Assembly (NCBI GenBank): GCA_964229545.1
Contig: CAXRDP010000023.1
Location: forward strand, 1 to 16,483
Source of the DNA: UBA724 sp964229545
GTDB lineage: Bacteria; Bacteroidota; Bacteroidia; Flavobacteriales; Flavobacteriaceae
DNA: 16,483 nt
Reading direction: 5' to 3'
The notes below the pieces were generated by a model. It was not told the DNA's origin. It did no database searches and worked only from the letters and a program-made list of their open reading frames with translations. Shown here piece after piece: positions 5,969 through 13,070 of this stretch. Each line of letters begins with the position of its first letter. Positions within the stretch are counted from its first letter, which is position 1. Made by a program: the position numbers and the translations under genes.

Positions 5969-8156
5969 GAAATCTTTTTTACTATCCTTTTTTTTAGGAA
6001 CAGGAATGCTCTTAGCCCAACAAGCACAAGACAGTTTGCAGACTGAAATTCAGCTCAAAGGTGTTACGGTTGCTGCTTTGAGTGCCACCACTCAAACGCC
6101 CATGGCTTTTTCGGATGTAACCAAAGAAGAATTGGCCTCTCGAAACCTTGGTGCCGACCTCCCTATTTTGCTCAATTTTTTACCGGGAGTTGTCACGACT
6201 AGTGATGCTGGTGCCGGAGTGGGCTATACCGGCATTCGAGTGCGTGGTTCCGATGCCACTCGAGTCAACGTGACCATCAACGGGATTCCATACAATGATT
6301 CCGAATCTCAAGGTACTTTTTGGGTCGATTTGCCTGACTTTAGCTCCTCTGTGGAAAGCCTACAGTTGCAGCGTGGAGTAGGCACCTCGACCAATGGATC
6401 GGGTGCTTTTGGGGCAAGCCTTAACATTACAACAGACGCTGTCTCGGATGAGGGTTATGCGCAATTGGCTCACAGTTTTGGAAGTTTTGCTACCCAAAAA
6501 AACACTTTAAAGTTTTCCACTGGCTTGTTGGACAATCGCTTTGAACTCTCTGGTAGGCTGTCCAAAATTGATTCAGATGGCTACATCGACCGGGCCAGTT
6601 CTGATTTAAAATCCTATTTCTTACAGGCGGTTTACCAAGAAGGAAAAACCCATCTCAAAGCCTTGGCTTTTGGCGGGCATGAACGCACGTACCAATCTTG
6701 GTTTGGAATAAATCCGATCACCCTTAAAGAAAACAGAACCTACAACCCGGCAGGTGAAAATTATGATGCGGAAGGAAATCTTTTAGGGTTTTACGAGGAC
6801 CAAGTAGACAATTATGACCAAGACCACTTTCAGCTTCACTGGAACCAACAGCTCAATATCTATTGGTCTATGGGAGTGGGATTGAATTACACTTACGGGA
6901 GAGGCTATTACCAAGAGCTCAACGATCTGTGGTTTGACCAAAACGTAGGTTTTTCAGGTACCACAGATCCTACATACCTCAATTTGCCAAACTTGGGTGC
7001 TCAAACCACGGAGAATATTACTCAAAAATGGTTGGACAACGATTTTTATGTGGCCAATCTCAATGCGCGCTACCAAAAAGGCAGCAACACACTTGATTTG
7101 GGTGCTTATCACAGTAAGTATATAGGCGATCATTTTGGAGTGCTAGTTTGGGCTGATCAGACTGGCGGTGCCTTGCCAGGACATCGATTTTATGAAAACC
7201 AAGGGGTCAAAAAAGACACCAATCTTTTTGGTAAGCTCACCCATGCGGTAGGAGACAATTTGGTCGTGTTTACAGACCTACAATACCGTTGGGTGGACTA
7301 TGTGGCAAATGGCGTTCAAGCCGGCCCCGAACCCATCGGCATAGACAGGAATTACGGGTTTTTCAACCCTAAGTTTGGACTTACTTATAACCTAAATAAC
7401 GAAGCTCAAGCCTATATGTCTGTGGCTCGTGCACACAGAGAACCCAACAGAACTGATTTTGAAAACGGCAATCCCGTGCCTGAATCCTTGACCGACTACG
7501 AGCTGGGATGGCGTCACAAGTCTGAATTCCTGAAATTTGGCGTCAATGTGTATTATATGGACTATAAAGACCAGTTGGTACTCACAGGAGCTGTCGATGA
7601 AGTAGGCGCACCTATCAGAGAAAATAGCGGTAGTAGCTACCGTTTGGGTCTGGAGTTGGATTCCGATTGGCAGTTGAGTGCCAAATGGGGATGGAATGCC
7701 AACCTCACTTTGAGTGAGAATAGAAACCGCGATTTTGTTTTTGAACGCGATGGGCAGTTGCAAGATTTAGGAAACACAAATTTGTCTTACTCACCCAATG
7801 TAGTGGGTGCAAGTCAGTGGGTTTTTTCACCAAGCGATGCTTTGTCATTGTCATTGTTTAGCAAATATGTGGGTGAGCAGTTTATGGGCAACATTAATGC
7901 GAATTTGTCCAAGTTACCTTCCTATACAACGCACGATATTAGCATCCAATACCAACTCAATCCATCGTGGTGTAAATCTTTAACATTACAATTGCTGCTC
8001 AACAATGTGTTGGATGCCACCTATGTGTCTAATGGGTATTTCTATACCTATGACGATAGTTGGAGCAATCCGGGTATGGTTCAAACCATAGAAGGCGTTG
8101 GATACTATCTACAGGCTGGTTTCCATTTCTTGGCAGGAATGAACATTCGATTTTAG
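5967..8156 (+). CDS. TonB-dependent outer-membrane receptor under TPP control (candidate thiamine receptor, OMR1 type)
   Basis: This 729-residue protein has a signal peptide (a short basic start, hydrophobic core, cleavage near residue 17-18 after MLLAQ) and a plug domain: ELASRNLGADLPILLNFLPGV, then YTGIRVRGSDATRVNVTINGIPYND and LQRGVGTSTNGSGAFGASLNI. A long beta-barrel follows, rich in aromatic residues, ending in the terminal phenylalanine of outer-membrane proteins. There is no N-terminal carboxypeptidase-like (DUF4480) domain and no SusD partner. Such receptors import scarce ligands using TonB energy. The ligand is inferred from the TPP riboswitch directly upstream and from the salvage genes before it. 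Comparative work on Bacteroidota has described TPP-regulated receptors (OMR1) with PnuT. The stop overlaps the end of the convergent lipoprotein gene by four bases. Confidence 0.92.
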   Translation: MKSFLLSFFLGTGMLLAQQAQDSLQTEIQLKGVTVAALSATTQTPMAFSDVTKEELASRNLGADLPILLNFLPGVVTTSDAGAGVGYTGIRVRGSDATRVNVTINGIPYNDSESQGTFWVDLPDFSSSVESLQLQRGVGTSTNGSGAFGASLNITTDAVSDEGYAQLAHSFGSFATQKNTLKFSTGLLDNRFELSGRLSKIDSDGYIDRASSDLKSYFLQAVYQEGKTHLKALAFGGHERTYQSWFGINPITLKENRTYNPAGENYDAEGNLLGFYEDQVDNYDQDHFQLHWNQQLNIYWSMGVGLNYTYGRGYYQELNDLWFDQNVGFSGTTDPTYLNLPNLGAQTTENITQKWLDNDFYVANLNARYQKGSNTLDLGAYHSKYIGDHFGVLVWADQTGGALPGHRFYENQGVKKDTNLFGKLTHAVGDNLVVFTDLQYRWVDYVANGVQAGPEPIGIDRNYGFFNPKFGLTYNLNNEAQAYMSVARAHREPNRTDFENGNPVPESLTDYELGWRHKSEFLKFGVNVYYMDYKDQLVLTGAVDEVGAPIRENSGSSYRLGLELDSDWQLSAKWGWNANLTLSENRNRDFVFERDGQLQDLGNTNLSYSPNVVGASQWVFSPSDALSLSLFSKYVGEQFMGNINANLSKLPSYTTHDISIQYQLNPSWCKSLTLQLLLNNVLDATYVSNGYFYTYDDSWSNPGMVQTIEGVGYYLQAGFHFLAGMNIRF

Positions 8157-8572
8157 TTGTAAATCAGTACTTGGTTTCCGTTGCGTTGAACACGATAGTT
8201 TACCAATCCATAGGTCGCTCCTTCTGTAAGGGGTTGGCCTGTGGCCAAACTATACAAATAATCATCGCATGGACATTGTGCTTCTGTGCCTTCAAGAAGG
8301 GTGGCAGAACATTGGCTGGGGGGTTGGTTGGGACAACCCGCTTCCCACGCCATAATCTGACTGCCGTTGAGGTTGTAAAGATGAACGCCTTTCACACCCA
8401 ATCCAGACATTGTATGCGTGCCCCCTGTAAATCGAAGGTTGTCATATTGGGGCAGGTTGAGGTTAAACTCAAACTCAAAGCTGTAATTTGGCAAGTAAGG
8501 GTTGCGCTCTATGGCATTGTCTTCACAGCCAATAAGCCATAGGCAACACACAACAATCAGCGTCTGTTTCAT
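8153..8572 (-). CDS. Lipoprotein with a Rieske-like fold but without the cluster-binding histidines
   Basis: From the ATG at 8572 the product has 139 residues and starts with a lipoprotein signal ending LIGC, so Cys16 would be lipidated and the protein anchored in the envelope. A TTG at 8581 is an alternative start. The C-terminal half aligns by eye with Rieske domains: AWEAGCPNQ where CxH is expected, then CPCDDYLYSLATGQPLTEG and VNYRVQRNGNQVLIYN, the same pattern as CPCHGxxFD-x(2)-G ending in Y-x-V. Both histidine ligands are replaced (Asn and Asp), while extra cysteines are present (CPN, QCS, CPC). Iron-sulphur binding is therefore doubtful. Function is unknown. It is divergent from greA and convergent with the receptor gene. 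Confidence 0.8.
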   Translation of the reverse strand: MKQTLIVVCCLWLIGCEDNAIERNPYLPNYSFEFEFNLNLPQYDNLRFTGGTHTMSGLGVKGVHLYNLNGSQIMAWEAGCPNQPPSQCSATLLEGTEAQCPCDDYLYSLATGQPLTEGATYGLVNYRVQRNGNQVLIYN

Positions 8573-8615
8573 GGGCAGCAATATAAAACTAAAACGCTGA
8601 AAAACAGGAATTTTG

Positions 8616-8623
8616 TATATTTG
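8616..8623 (+). promoter_or_regulatory. -7 box of greA
   Basis: TATATTTG matches TAnnTTTG and lies 50 bases before the greA ATG, giving a leader of about 43 bases. No TTG is seen at the -33 distance. The leader begins with the ATCCC/GGGAT hairpin described separately. Confidence 0.5.
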
Positions 8624-8629
8624 TTATGC

Positions 8630-8654
8630 ATCCCGCTAATTGAGGGATTTTTTT
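8630..8654 (+). terminator. Possible attenuator hairpin in the greA leader
   Basis: ATCCC (8630-8634) and GGGAT (8644-8648) can pair around a nine-base loop and are followed by T to 8654. The stem is short and would begin almost at the predicted transcript start, so termination would be inefficient at best. Whether it works as an attenuator is inference. Confidence 0.3.
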
Positions 8655-8672
8655 GTTTCTAAATCGAATATC

Positions 8673-9146
8673 ATGAGCACTGTATCTTACTATACCGCTG
8701 AAGGCCTAAAAAAATTGCGTGACGAACTCAATCAACTCAAAGACATTGAGCGACCCAAGGCCTCCCAAGCCATCGCTGAGGCTAGGGACAAGGGTGATTT
8801 GAGTGAAAATGCAGAATATGATGCTGCCAAAGAAGCCCAAGGGTTATTGGAGCTTAAGATTTCTAAACTCGAAGAAACTTTGGCTTCTGCGCGTCTTCTT
8901 GACGAATCTCAGTTGGATCAATCCAAAGTACACGTATTGTCCAAAGTAAAAATCAAAAACACCGCCAACAATATGGAAATGACCTATACTTTGGTGGCAG
9001 AGAGCGAGGCCGATCTAAAATCTGGAAAGATTTCTGTGAGCTCACCCATTGGGAAAGGTCTTTTGGGAAAAGAGGTAGGTGATATTGCAGAGGTAAGCGT
9101 TCCCAACGGCGTACTGAAATTCGAAATACTCTCCATCAACAGCTAG
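8673..9146 (+). CDS. greA: Transcription elongation factor GreA
   Basis: GreA enters the secondary channel of RNA polymerase and triggers cleavage of backtracked RNA. The ATG at 8673 gives 157 residues (E. coli has 158), starting MSTVSYYTAEGLKKLRDEL; in-frame codons further upstream belong to the leader. The N-terminal coiled coil contains ARDKGDLSENAEYDAAKEAQ (about 35-54), whose tip Asp and Glu position the catalytic magnesium. The C-terminal half has the FKBP-like fold with ISVSSPIGKGLLGKEVGD. A HIT-family gene follows after two bases, so the two are one transcript. Confidence 0.97.
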   Translation: MSTVSYYTAEGLKKLRDELNQLKDIERPKASQAIAEARDKGDLSENAEYDAAKEAQGLLELKISKLEETLASARLLDESQLDQSKVHVLSKVKIKNTANNMEMTYTLVAESEADLKSGKISVSSPIGKGLLGKEVGDIAEVSVPNGVLKFEILSINS

Positions 9147-9148
9147 GT

Positions 9149-9538
9149 ATGCCTTCTATTTTTACACGCATCATACAAGGGAAATTGCCTGCTTATACCA
9201 TAGATGAAGATGCAGATTGCTATGCTTTTTTAGACATCAACCCCAATGCAAGGGGTCATGTGTTATGTGTTCCTAAAAAAGAGGTGGACAAACTTTTTGA
9301 CCTAGAAGATGACCTCTATATCAAACTCATGCAGTTTTCCAAGCGCATTGCCGCAGCTTTGGAAAAAGCCCTTCCGTGCAAACGAGTCGGCATGGCCGTG
9401 GTAGGTTTGGAAGTACCCCATGCACATGTGCACCTGATCCCACTCAACGAAATGCACGAAATGACTTTTCAAACCAAAGTAAAAATGTCTGATGAGGACT
9501 TTAAAAGTTTGGTTTCTAAAATCAAAGCACAGCTCTAG
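9149..9538 (+). CDS. HIT (histidine triad) family nucleotide hydrolase or transferase
   Basis: The 129-residue cytoplasmic protein starts SIFTRIIQGKLPAY, has DINPNARGHVLCVPKKEV in the first third, and carries the triad HAHVHLIP (91-98), in which the middle His93 would be the nucleophile. HIT proteins of this branch (HinT/HIT-like) hydrolyse purine phosphoramidates or dinucleoside polyphosphates; the exact substrate cannot be read from sequence. The CxxC zinc site found near the start of some homologues is absent (SIFTR replaces CIFCK). It follows greA after two bases. Its stop shares a CTAG with the stop of the convergent histidine kinase gene. Confidence 0.93.
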   Translation: MPSIFTRIIQGKLPAYTIDEDADCYAFLDINPNARGHVLCVPKKEVDKLFDLEDDLYIKLMQFSKRIAAALEKALPCKRVGMAVVGLEVPHAHVHLIPLNEMHEMTFQTKVKMSDEDFKSLVSKIKAQL

Positions 9539-10692
9539 GCTGGGAGTTCGATTTTGAAGCAGGTTCCCTGATTTTTCACTGTTTTTTGAAGTCCAATCTT
9601 TCCATTGTGGTATTCCTCGATGATTCTTCTTGACAGTGAAAGCCCCAATCCCCAACCCCTTTTTTTGGTGGTTACCCCCGGCATAAAGATTTTTTTGTGC
9701 ATTTTTTTGGGGATTCCTACGCCGTTGTCTTGAACCAAGATTTCTATTTGCTTGGCTTTGTCGGAGATTTGTAATTGTATTGTGCCTTTGTCCTTTAGCG
9801 CGTCAATGCTATTTTTAATCAGGTTTTCAATTACCCAACAATACAATTCTTTGTTGAGGCGTATTTCTTTCTTTTTGACCTCTGAAGAAAACACCATGTC
9901 AATCCCTTTGGGGGTTCGCAGTTTGAGGTATTCAAACACCTCTTCGGTAGCCGCAACCACATCTGTTTTTGTGAGCGTCGGAAGCGAACCAATTTTAGAA
10001 AACCTGTGGGTGATGGTTTCCAATCGTTTCAGGTCTTTTTCCATGTGTTTGGCCTCATCAACTCCTTTGGATTGAAGTAGGGACACCCATCCCAATAGCG
10101 ACGATAAAGGGGTTCCTATTTGGTGGGCAGTTTCTTTGGCCATACCAGTCCATAATTTGTTTTGGAGTGCCGATTGGGTAGCTTTCAGATAGACAAACAA
10201 CATCGTGCCCATGCTCAAAACCACCAACAATAGCGCCAGCGGATAGAGACGCAGTTTGTTTAACAGTGAAGAGTTGCCATAATACATCCGCTGGTTGACT
10301 GTGTTTTCATACACAATCTCGATAGGTGGGTTTTCTCTTTTGATTCGCGCCAAGGTTTTTTTAAGGAAGGCAGAATCGCGTGCAACGGCTCTTTGAGGGT
10401 CTATGTTGTTAAAGGAAACAATGCGATCATCGGCATCCACCACTATCATTGGGATGTTGTTTTCGCTCGTCAACACATTAAAGATTAAGGGATCAACATC
10501 TTCGTTGAGGTCTATGTTTTGGGTAAACTGCTGTTGGGCAAGTGCCCATAGCTCCATGCGTTGGCGCTCATCACTTTCTGTTTGTTGAACAAGTAAGTAT
10601 AGGTTCCACAAAATAAAAAACACCACCAAAACCAGTGCGCATATCAATAGCCATCGGCTGTTGTCTCTCCAAGAAAAGGCTGGGAATTTCAT
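9535..10692 (-). CDS. Membrane-bound sensor histidine kinase, orphan
   Basis: The 385-residue protein has two membrane helices (about 14-36 and 148-168) enclosing a periplasmic sensor region of about 110 residues, which includes the PMIVVDADDRIVSFNN stretch that looks PAS-like. The transmitter follows: the H-box KETAHQIGTPLSSLLGW with His190 as phosphate acceptor, the N-box ENLIKNSIDA (289-298), G1 DNGVGIP (322-328), an F-box near KIFMPGVTTK, and G2 GWGLGLS (346-352). All key residues are present. No response-regulator gene lies next to it, so its partner is elsewhere. The signal is unknown. Convergent with the HIT gene (four-base overlap), divergent from the DUF3127 gene. Confidence 0.93.
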   Translation of the reverse strand: MKFPAFSWRDNSRWLLICALVLVVFFILWNLYLLVQQTESDERQRMELWALAQQQFTQNIDLNEDVDPLIFNVLTSENNIPMIVVDADDRIVSFNNIDPQRAVARDSAFLKKTLARIKRENPPIEIVYENTVNQRMYYGNSSLLNKLRLYPLALLLVVLSMGTMLFVYLKATQSALQNKLWTGMAKETAHQIGTPLSSLLGWVSLLQSKGVDEAKHMEKDLKRLETITHRFSKIGSLPTLTKTDVVAATEEVFEYLKLRTPKGIDMVFSSEVKKKEIRLNKELYCWVIENLIKNSIDALKDKGTIQLQISDKAKQIEILVQDNGVGIPKKMHKKIFMPGVTTKKRGWGLGLSLSRRIIEEYHNGKIGLQKTVKNQGTCFKIELPA

Positions 10693-10745
10693 TTCTTACA
10701 ACGAATATAATTTATTTTTTCAGAACAAAATCCCCTCTAATTTAT

Positions 10746-10753
10746 TAGATTTG
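10746..10753 (+). promoter_or_regulatory. -7 box for DUF3127-aat
   Basis: TAGATTTG fits TAnnTTTG and stands 26 bases before the ATG at 10780. No -33 TTG is visible at normal spacing. It lies in the 87-base gap between the divergent kinase and DUF3127 genes. Confidence 0.45.
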
Positions 10754-10779
10754 TTCAGGCGCTAAAAAGACAATAAACC

Positions 10780-11142
10780 ATGGAAATTCAAGGAAGAATT
10801 AAACACATCTACGAAACCAAAGAATACGGAAGCAACGGCTTTAGAAAACGCGAGTTGGTTCTTACTACAGAAGAACAATATCCCCAACACCTTCTTTTAG
10901 AGTTTGTGCAAGACAAATGCGATTTGTTAAACGCTTTCAAAGAAGAGCAACGCGTAAAAGTTGGTATCAATTTGCGGGGCAGAGAATGGCAAAGTCCGCA
11001 GGGAGAGACCAAGTTTTTTAACTCCATACAAGGGTGGCGCATAGACGCTTTGGAACAGGCAGGAACCCCTGAGCCCCCACCGCCTCCGTTTGACCCTGTG
11101 GATGATGTCAATATGGAAGCTCCCGATGATTTGCCGTTCTAA
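10780..11142 (+). CDS. DUF3127 family protein, OB-fold-like with an SSB-type acidic tail
   Basis: The 120-residue protein starts MEIQGRIKHIYETKEYGSNGFRKREL and continues with LLLEFVQDKCDLLNAFKEEQRVKVGINLRGREW and FFNSIQGWRIDAL. This matches DUF3127, a Bacteroidota family predicted to take an OB fold. A proline-rich linker (EPPPPPFDP) leads to an acidic end, DDVNMEAPDDLPF, which closely resembles the DDDIPF tip by which single-stranded DNA-binding proteins recruit partners. The body lacks the recognisable SSB core, so it is not the housekeeping SSB. A single-stranded nucleic-acid role is inferred only. The aat gene follows after 18 bases. Confidence 0.85.
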   Translation: MEIQGRIKHIYETKEYGSNGFRKRELVLTTEEQYPQHLLLEFVQDKCDLLNAFKEEQRVKVGINLRGREWQSPQGETKFFNSIQGWRIDALEQAGTPEPPPPPFDPVDDVNMEAPDDLPF

Positions 11143-11160
11143 ACTCGGCACCCCTTTCTG

Positions 11161-11793
11161 ATGTATCGCCTAACAGAAGCACTGTTGTTTCCTGCGCCTG
11201 AGCAAGCCTCACCAGAAGGCATTGTTGCTGTTGGGGGTGACTTACGCCCCGAGCGGGTGATGCTGGCCTACAAAAAGGGTATTTTCCCTTGGTTCGAGTC
11301 CGACGATTTTTTGATGTGGTGGAGCCCTGACCCGCGTATGGTTCTTTTCCCGGATCAACTTAAAATTTCCAAAAGCATGCGTGCGGTACTTCGAAGGAAA
11401 ACTTTTGAGGTAAGCTTTAACAAAGCTTTCGCAGAAGTTGTAGAAGCCTGTGCCAAAGTCAAACGTTTTGGACAAAACGGCACGTGGATCACCCAAGGAC
11501 TTATGGATGTGTACAATGTGCTACACCAGCAAGGCCATGCACATTCTGTAGAGGTATGGGAACAAGGTCAGTTGGTAGGTGGGTTGTATGGGATTGACTT
11601 GGGAACTGTTTTTTGCGGTGAAAGCATGTTTTCCAAAGCCAATAATGCGAGCAAAACAGCGCTTATTTATCTCACACGAGAGCTCAAAAAAAACCATTAC
11701 ACCCTCATTGATTGTCAGGTACCTACCCAGCATTTGGCGAGTATGGGTGCAGTCCCCATTTCCAGAGCGGAGTTTTTACGTCATTTGCCCTAG
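11161..11793 (+). CDS. aat: Leucyl/phenylalanyl-tRNA--protein transferase
   Basis: The enzyme adds leucine or phenylalanine from tRNA to proteins with N-terminal arginine or lysine, making them substrates of ClpS-ClpAP. The 210-residue product has the family pattern throughout: FPAPEQASPEGIVAVGGDL near the start, AYKKGIFPWFESDDFLMWWSPDPRMVLFP, then GTWITQGLMDVYNVLHQQGHAHSVEVWEQGQLVGGLYGIDLGTVFCGESMFSKANNASKTAL, and the end block LIDCQVPTQHLASMGAVPISRAEFL. Length and order are normal. The stop lies inside the 3' end of the convergent tag gene (18-base overlap). It is probably co-transcribed with the DUF3127 gene. Confidence 0.97.
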   Translation: MYRLTEALLFPAPEQASPEGIVAVGGDLRPERVMLAYKKGIFPWFESDDFLMWWSPDPRMVLFPDQLKISKSMRAVLRRKTFEVSFNKAFAEVVEACAKVKRFGQNGTWITQGLMDVYNVLHQQGHAHSVEVWEQGQLVGGLYGIDLGTVFCGESMFSKANNASKTALIYLTRELKKNHYTLIDCQVPTQHLASMGAVPISRAEFLRHLP

Positions 11794-12363
11794 GGCTTTA
11801 ATTTGGTTGTATCTAAAACAACTTACCAAATGGTCGTTGACCATGCCCGTAGCTTGCATGTGCGCATAGACGATGGTACTGCCAACAAATTTAAATCCGT
11901 GTTGTTTGAGTGAGGCACTGATAGTGTCGGAAAGAGCGGTTTTTGCAGGGATTTCATCAAGGGTAGCATAAAGGTTCTGAATGGGTTTTCGGTTGACAAA
12001 CTCCCAGATGTATGTGTCAAAAGAACCATATTTTTTTTGGATTTCAATAAAGGCTCTCGCGTTGGTGATGGCAGCTTGGATTTTTAGGTGGTTGCGAACA
12101 ATGCCTTTATTGGTCAAAAGTTCATCGACTTTGTCTGCCTTGTATCGGGCTACACGTTCCACATCAAAGCCATCAAAAGCCGTTCTAAAGTTTTCACGTT
12201 TTCGCAAAATGGTAAGCCAACTCAATCCCGCTTGGAAGGTTTCCAAAGTCAAAAACTCAAATAATTTTTGGTCATCATGAACAGGAACACCCCACTCTTG
12301 ATCGTGGTAGTTTTCGTAGTCTTTATGTCCGACACACCAATCACAACGCTGAACGTTACTCAT
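11776..12363 (-). CDS. tag: DNA-3-methyladenine glycosylase I
   Basis: Tag removes 3-methyladenine from alkylated DNA. From the ATG at 12363 the product has 195 residues, beginning MSNVQRCDWCVGHKDYENYHDQEWGVP. A TTG five codons upstream is open but less likely. The zinc ligands of the family are visible: Cys7 and His20 near the start, and a His-x3-Cys pair in NDHLVSCF near the end. The catalytic region reads FEFLTLETFQAGLSWLTILRKRENFR, with the conserved glutamate before the QAGLSW motif. The gene follows truB after 11 bases on the same strand and probably ends the ftsX-uppP-truB transcript. Confidence 0.95.
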   Translation of the reverse strand: MSNVQRCDWCVGHKDYENYHDQEWGVPVHDDQKLFEFLTLETFQAGLSWLTILRKRENFRTAFDGFDVERVARYKADKVDELLTNKGIVRNHLKIQAAITNARAFIEIQKKYGSFDTYIWEFVNRKPIQNLYATLDEIPAKTALSDTISASLKQHGFKFVGSTIVYAHMQATGMVNDHLVSCFRYNQIKALGQMT

Positions 12364-12374
12364 CTTTAAAAGTG

Positions 12375-13070
12375 TCAAGATTTCATTATAGCTTCTAAAA
12401 CTTCCAAAGAGTCGGCGTCTTCAAGATGGTGGTTGCCAATGGAAGTACGGCATAGTGTTTTAAGGTAGGCACCTGAACCCAAGGCTTGTCCAAAGTCGTG
12501 GGCTATGCTCCGAATGTAAGTGCCTTTGCTGCAACAAATTTTGAAATCAACTTCAGGCAGAGAGACACGTGTTAGTTGGAAATCGTGAATTTGAACTTCT
12601 CGTGACGGAACTTCAATCTGTTCTCCGGCGCGCGCGTGTTCATAGAGTCGTTTTCCGTCTCTTTTGATGGCAGAAAACAAGGGTGGTTTTTGGAGTATGG
12701 TTCCTGTGAATTGTTCTTTAATCTCATCCAACAATTCAGTCGAGATGTGGTCATAACCATAGTGCTTGTCAATTTCCGTTTCCAAATCATAAGAAGGGGT
12801 GCTGGCACCTAGTACCAAAGTACCTGTGTAGGTTTTTTCTTTGCCCATCAGACCTTCGATTTGTTTGGTCATTTTGCCCGTACAAATCAACAACAATCCG
12901 GTGGCCAAGGGGTCGAGGGTTCCGGCATGGCCAACTTTGATTTTTTTGAGATTGAATTTTTTTCGAATCATCCAACGGATTTTATTGACCACCTGAAAAG
13001 AGGTCCATTGAAGGGGTTTGTCCACAAGAATAAGCTGACCCTCTTGTATGGCTTCTTTGTTGGCTATCAT
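12375..13070 (-). CDS. truB: tRNA pseudouridine(55) synthase, short form
   Basis: TruB makes pseudouridine 55 in the T-loop of tRNAs. The ATG at 13070-13068 overlaps the uppP stop as ATGA and gives 231 residues starting MIANKEAIQEGQLILVDKPL; an ATG two codons earlier (13076) is also possible. Longer reading is open but would begin deep inside uppP. Catalytic Asp53 lies in KVGHAGTLDPLATGLL. Further blocks are KTYTGTLVLGASTPSYDLE, QKPPLFSAIKRDGKRLYEHAR and CSKGTYIRSIAHDFGQALG. The C-terminal PUA domain of the E. coli enzyme is absent, as is usual in Bacteroidota. Confidence 0.96.
   Translation of the reverse strand: MIANKEAIQEGQLILVDKPLQWTSFQVVNKIRWMIRKKFNLKKIKVGHAGTLDPLATGLLLICTGKMTKQIEGLMGKEKTYTGTLVLGASTPSYDLETEIDKHYGYDHISTELLDEIKEQFTGTILQKPPLFSAIKRDGKRLYEHARAGEQIEVPSREVQIHDFQLTRVSLPEVDFKICCSKGTYIRSIAHDFGQALGSGAYLKTLCRTSIGNHHLEDADSLEVLEAIMKS

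Noticed and set aside
8584..8591. TAGTTTTA on the minus strand as a promoter of the lipoprotein gene
   Set aside because: It lacks the final G of TAnnTTTG and has no upstream TTG at normal distance; too weak to list as a feature.
10702..10728. Possible histidine-kinase promoter (minus strand TATATTCG with a TTG 16 bases upstream)
   Set aside because: The -7 box has one mismatch at a conserved T, the spacing is short, and it lies only nine bases from the start codon.
11787..11796. GCCCTAGGGC palindrome at the end of aat
   Set aside because: It considered as a terminator but leaves at most a three-pair stem with a four-base loop and no proper T-run.
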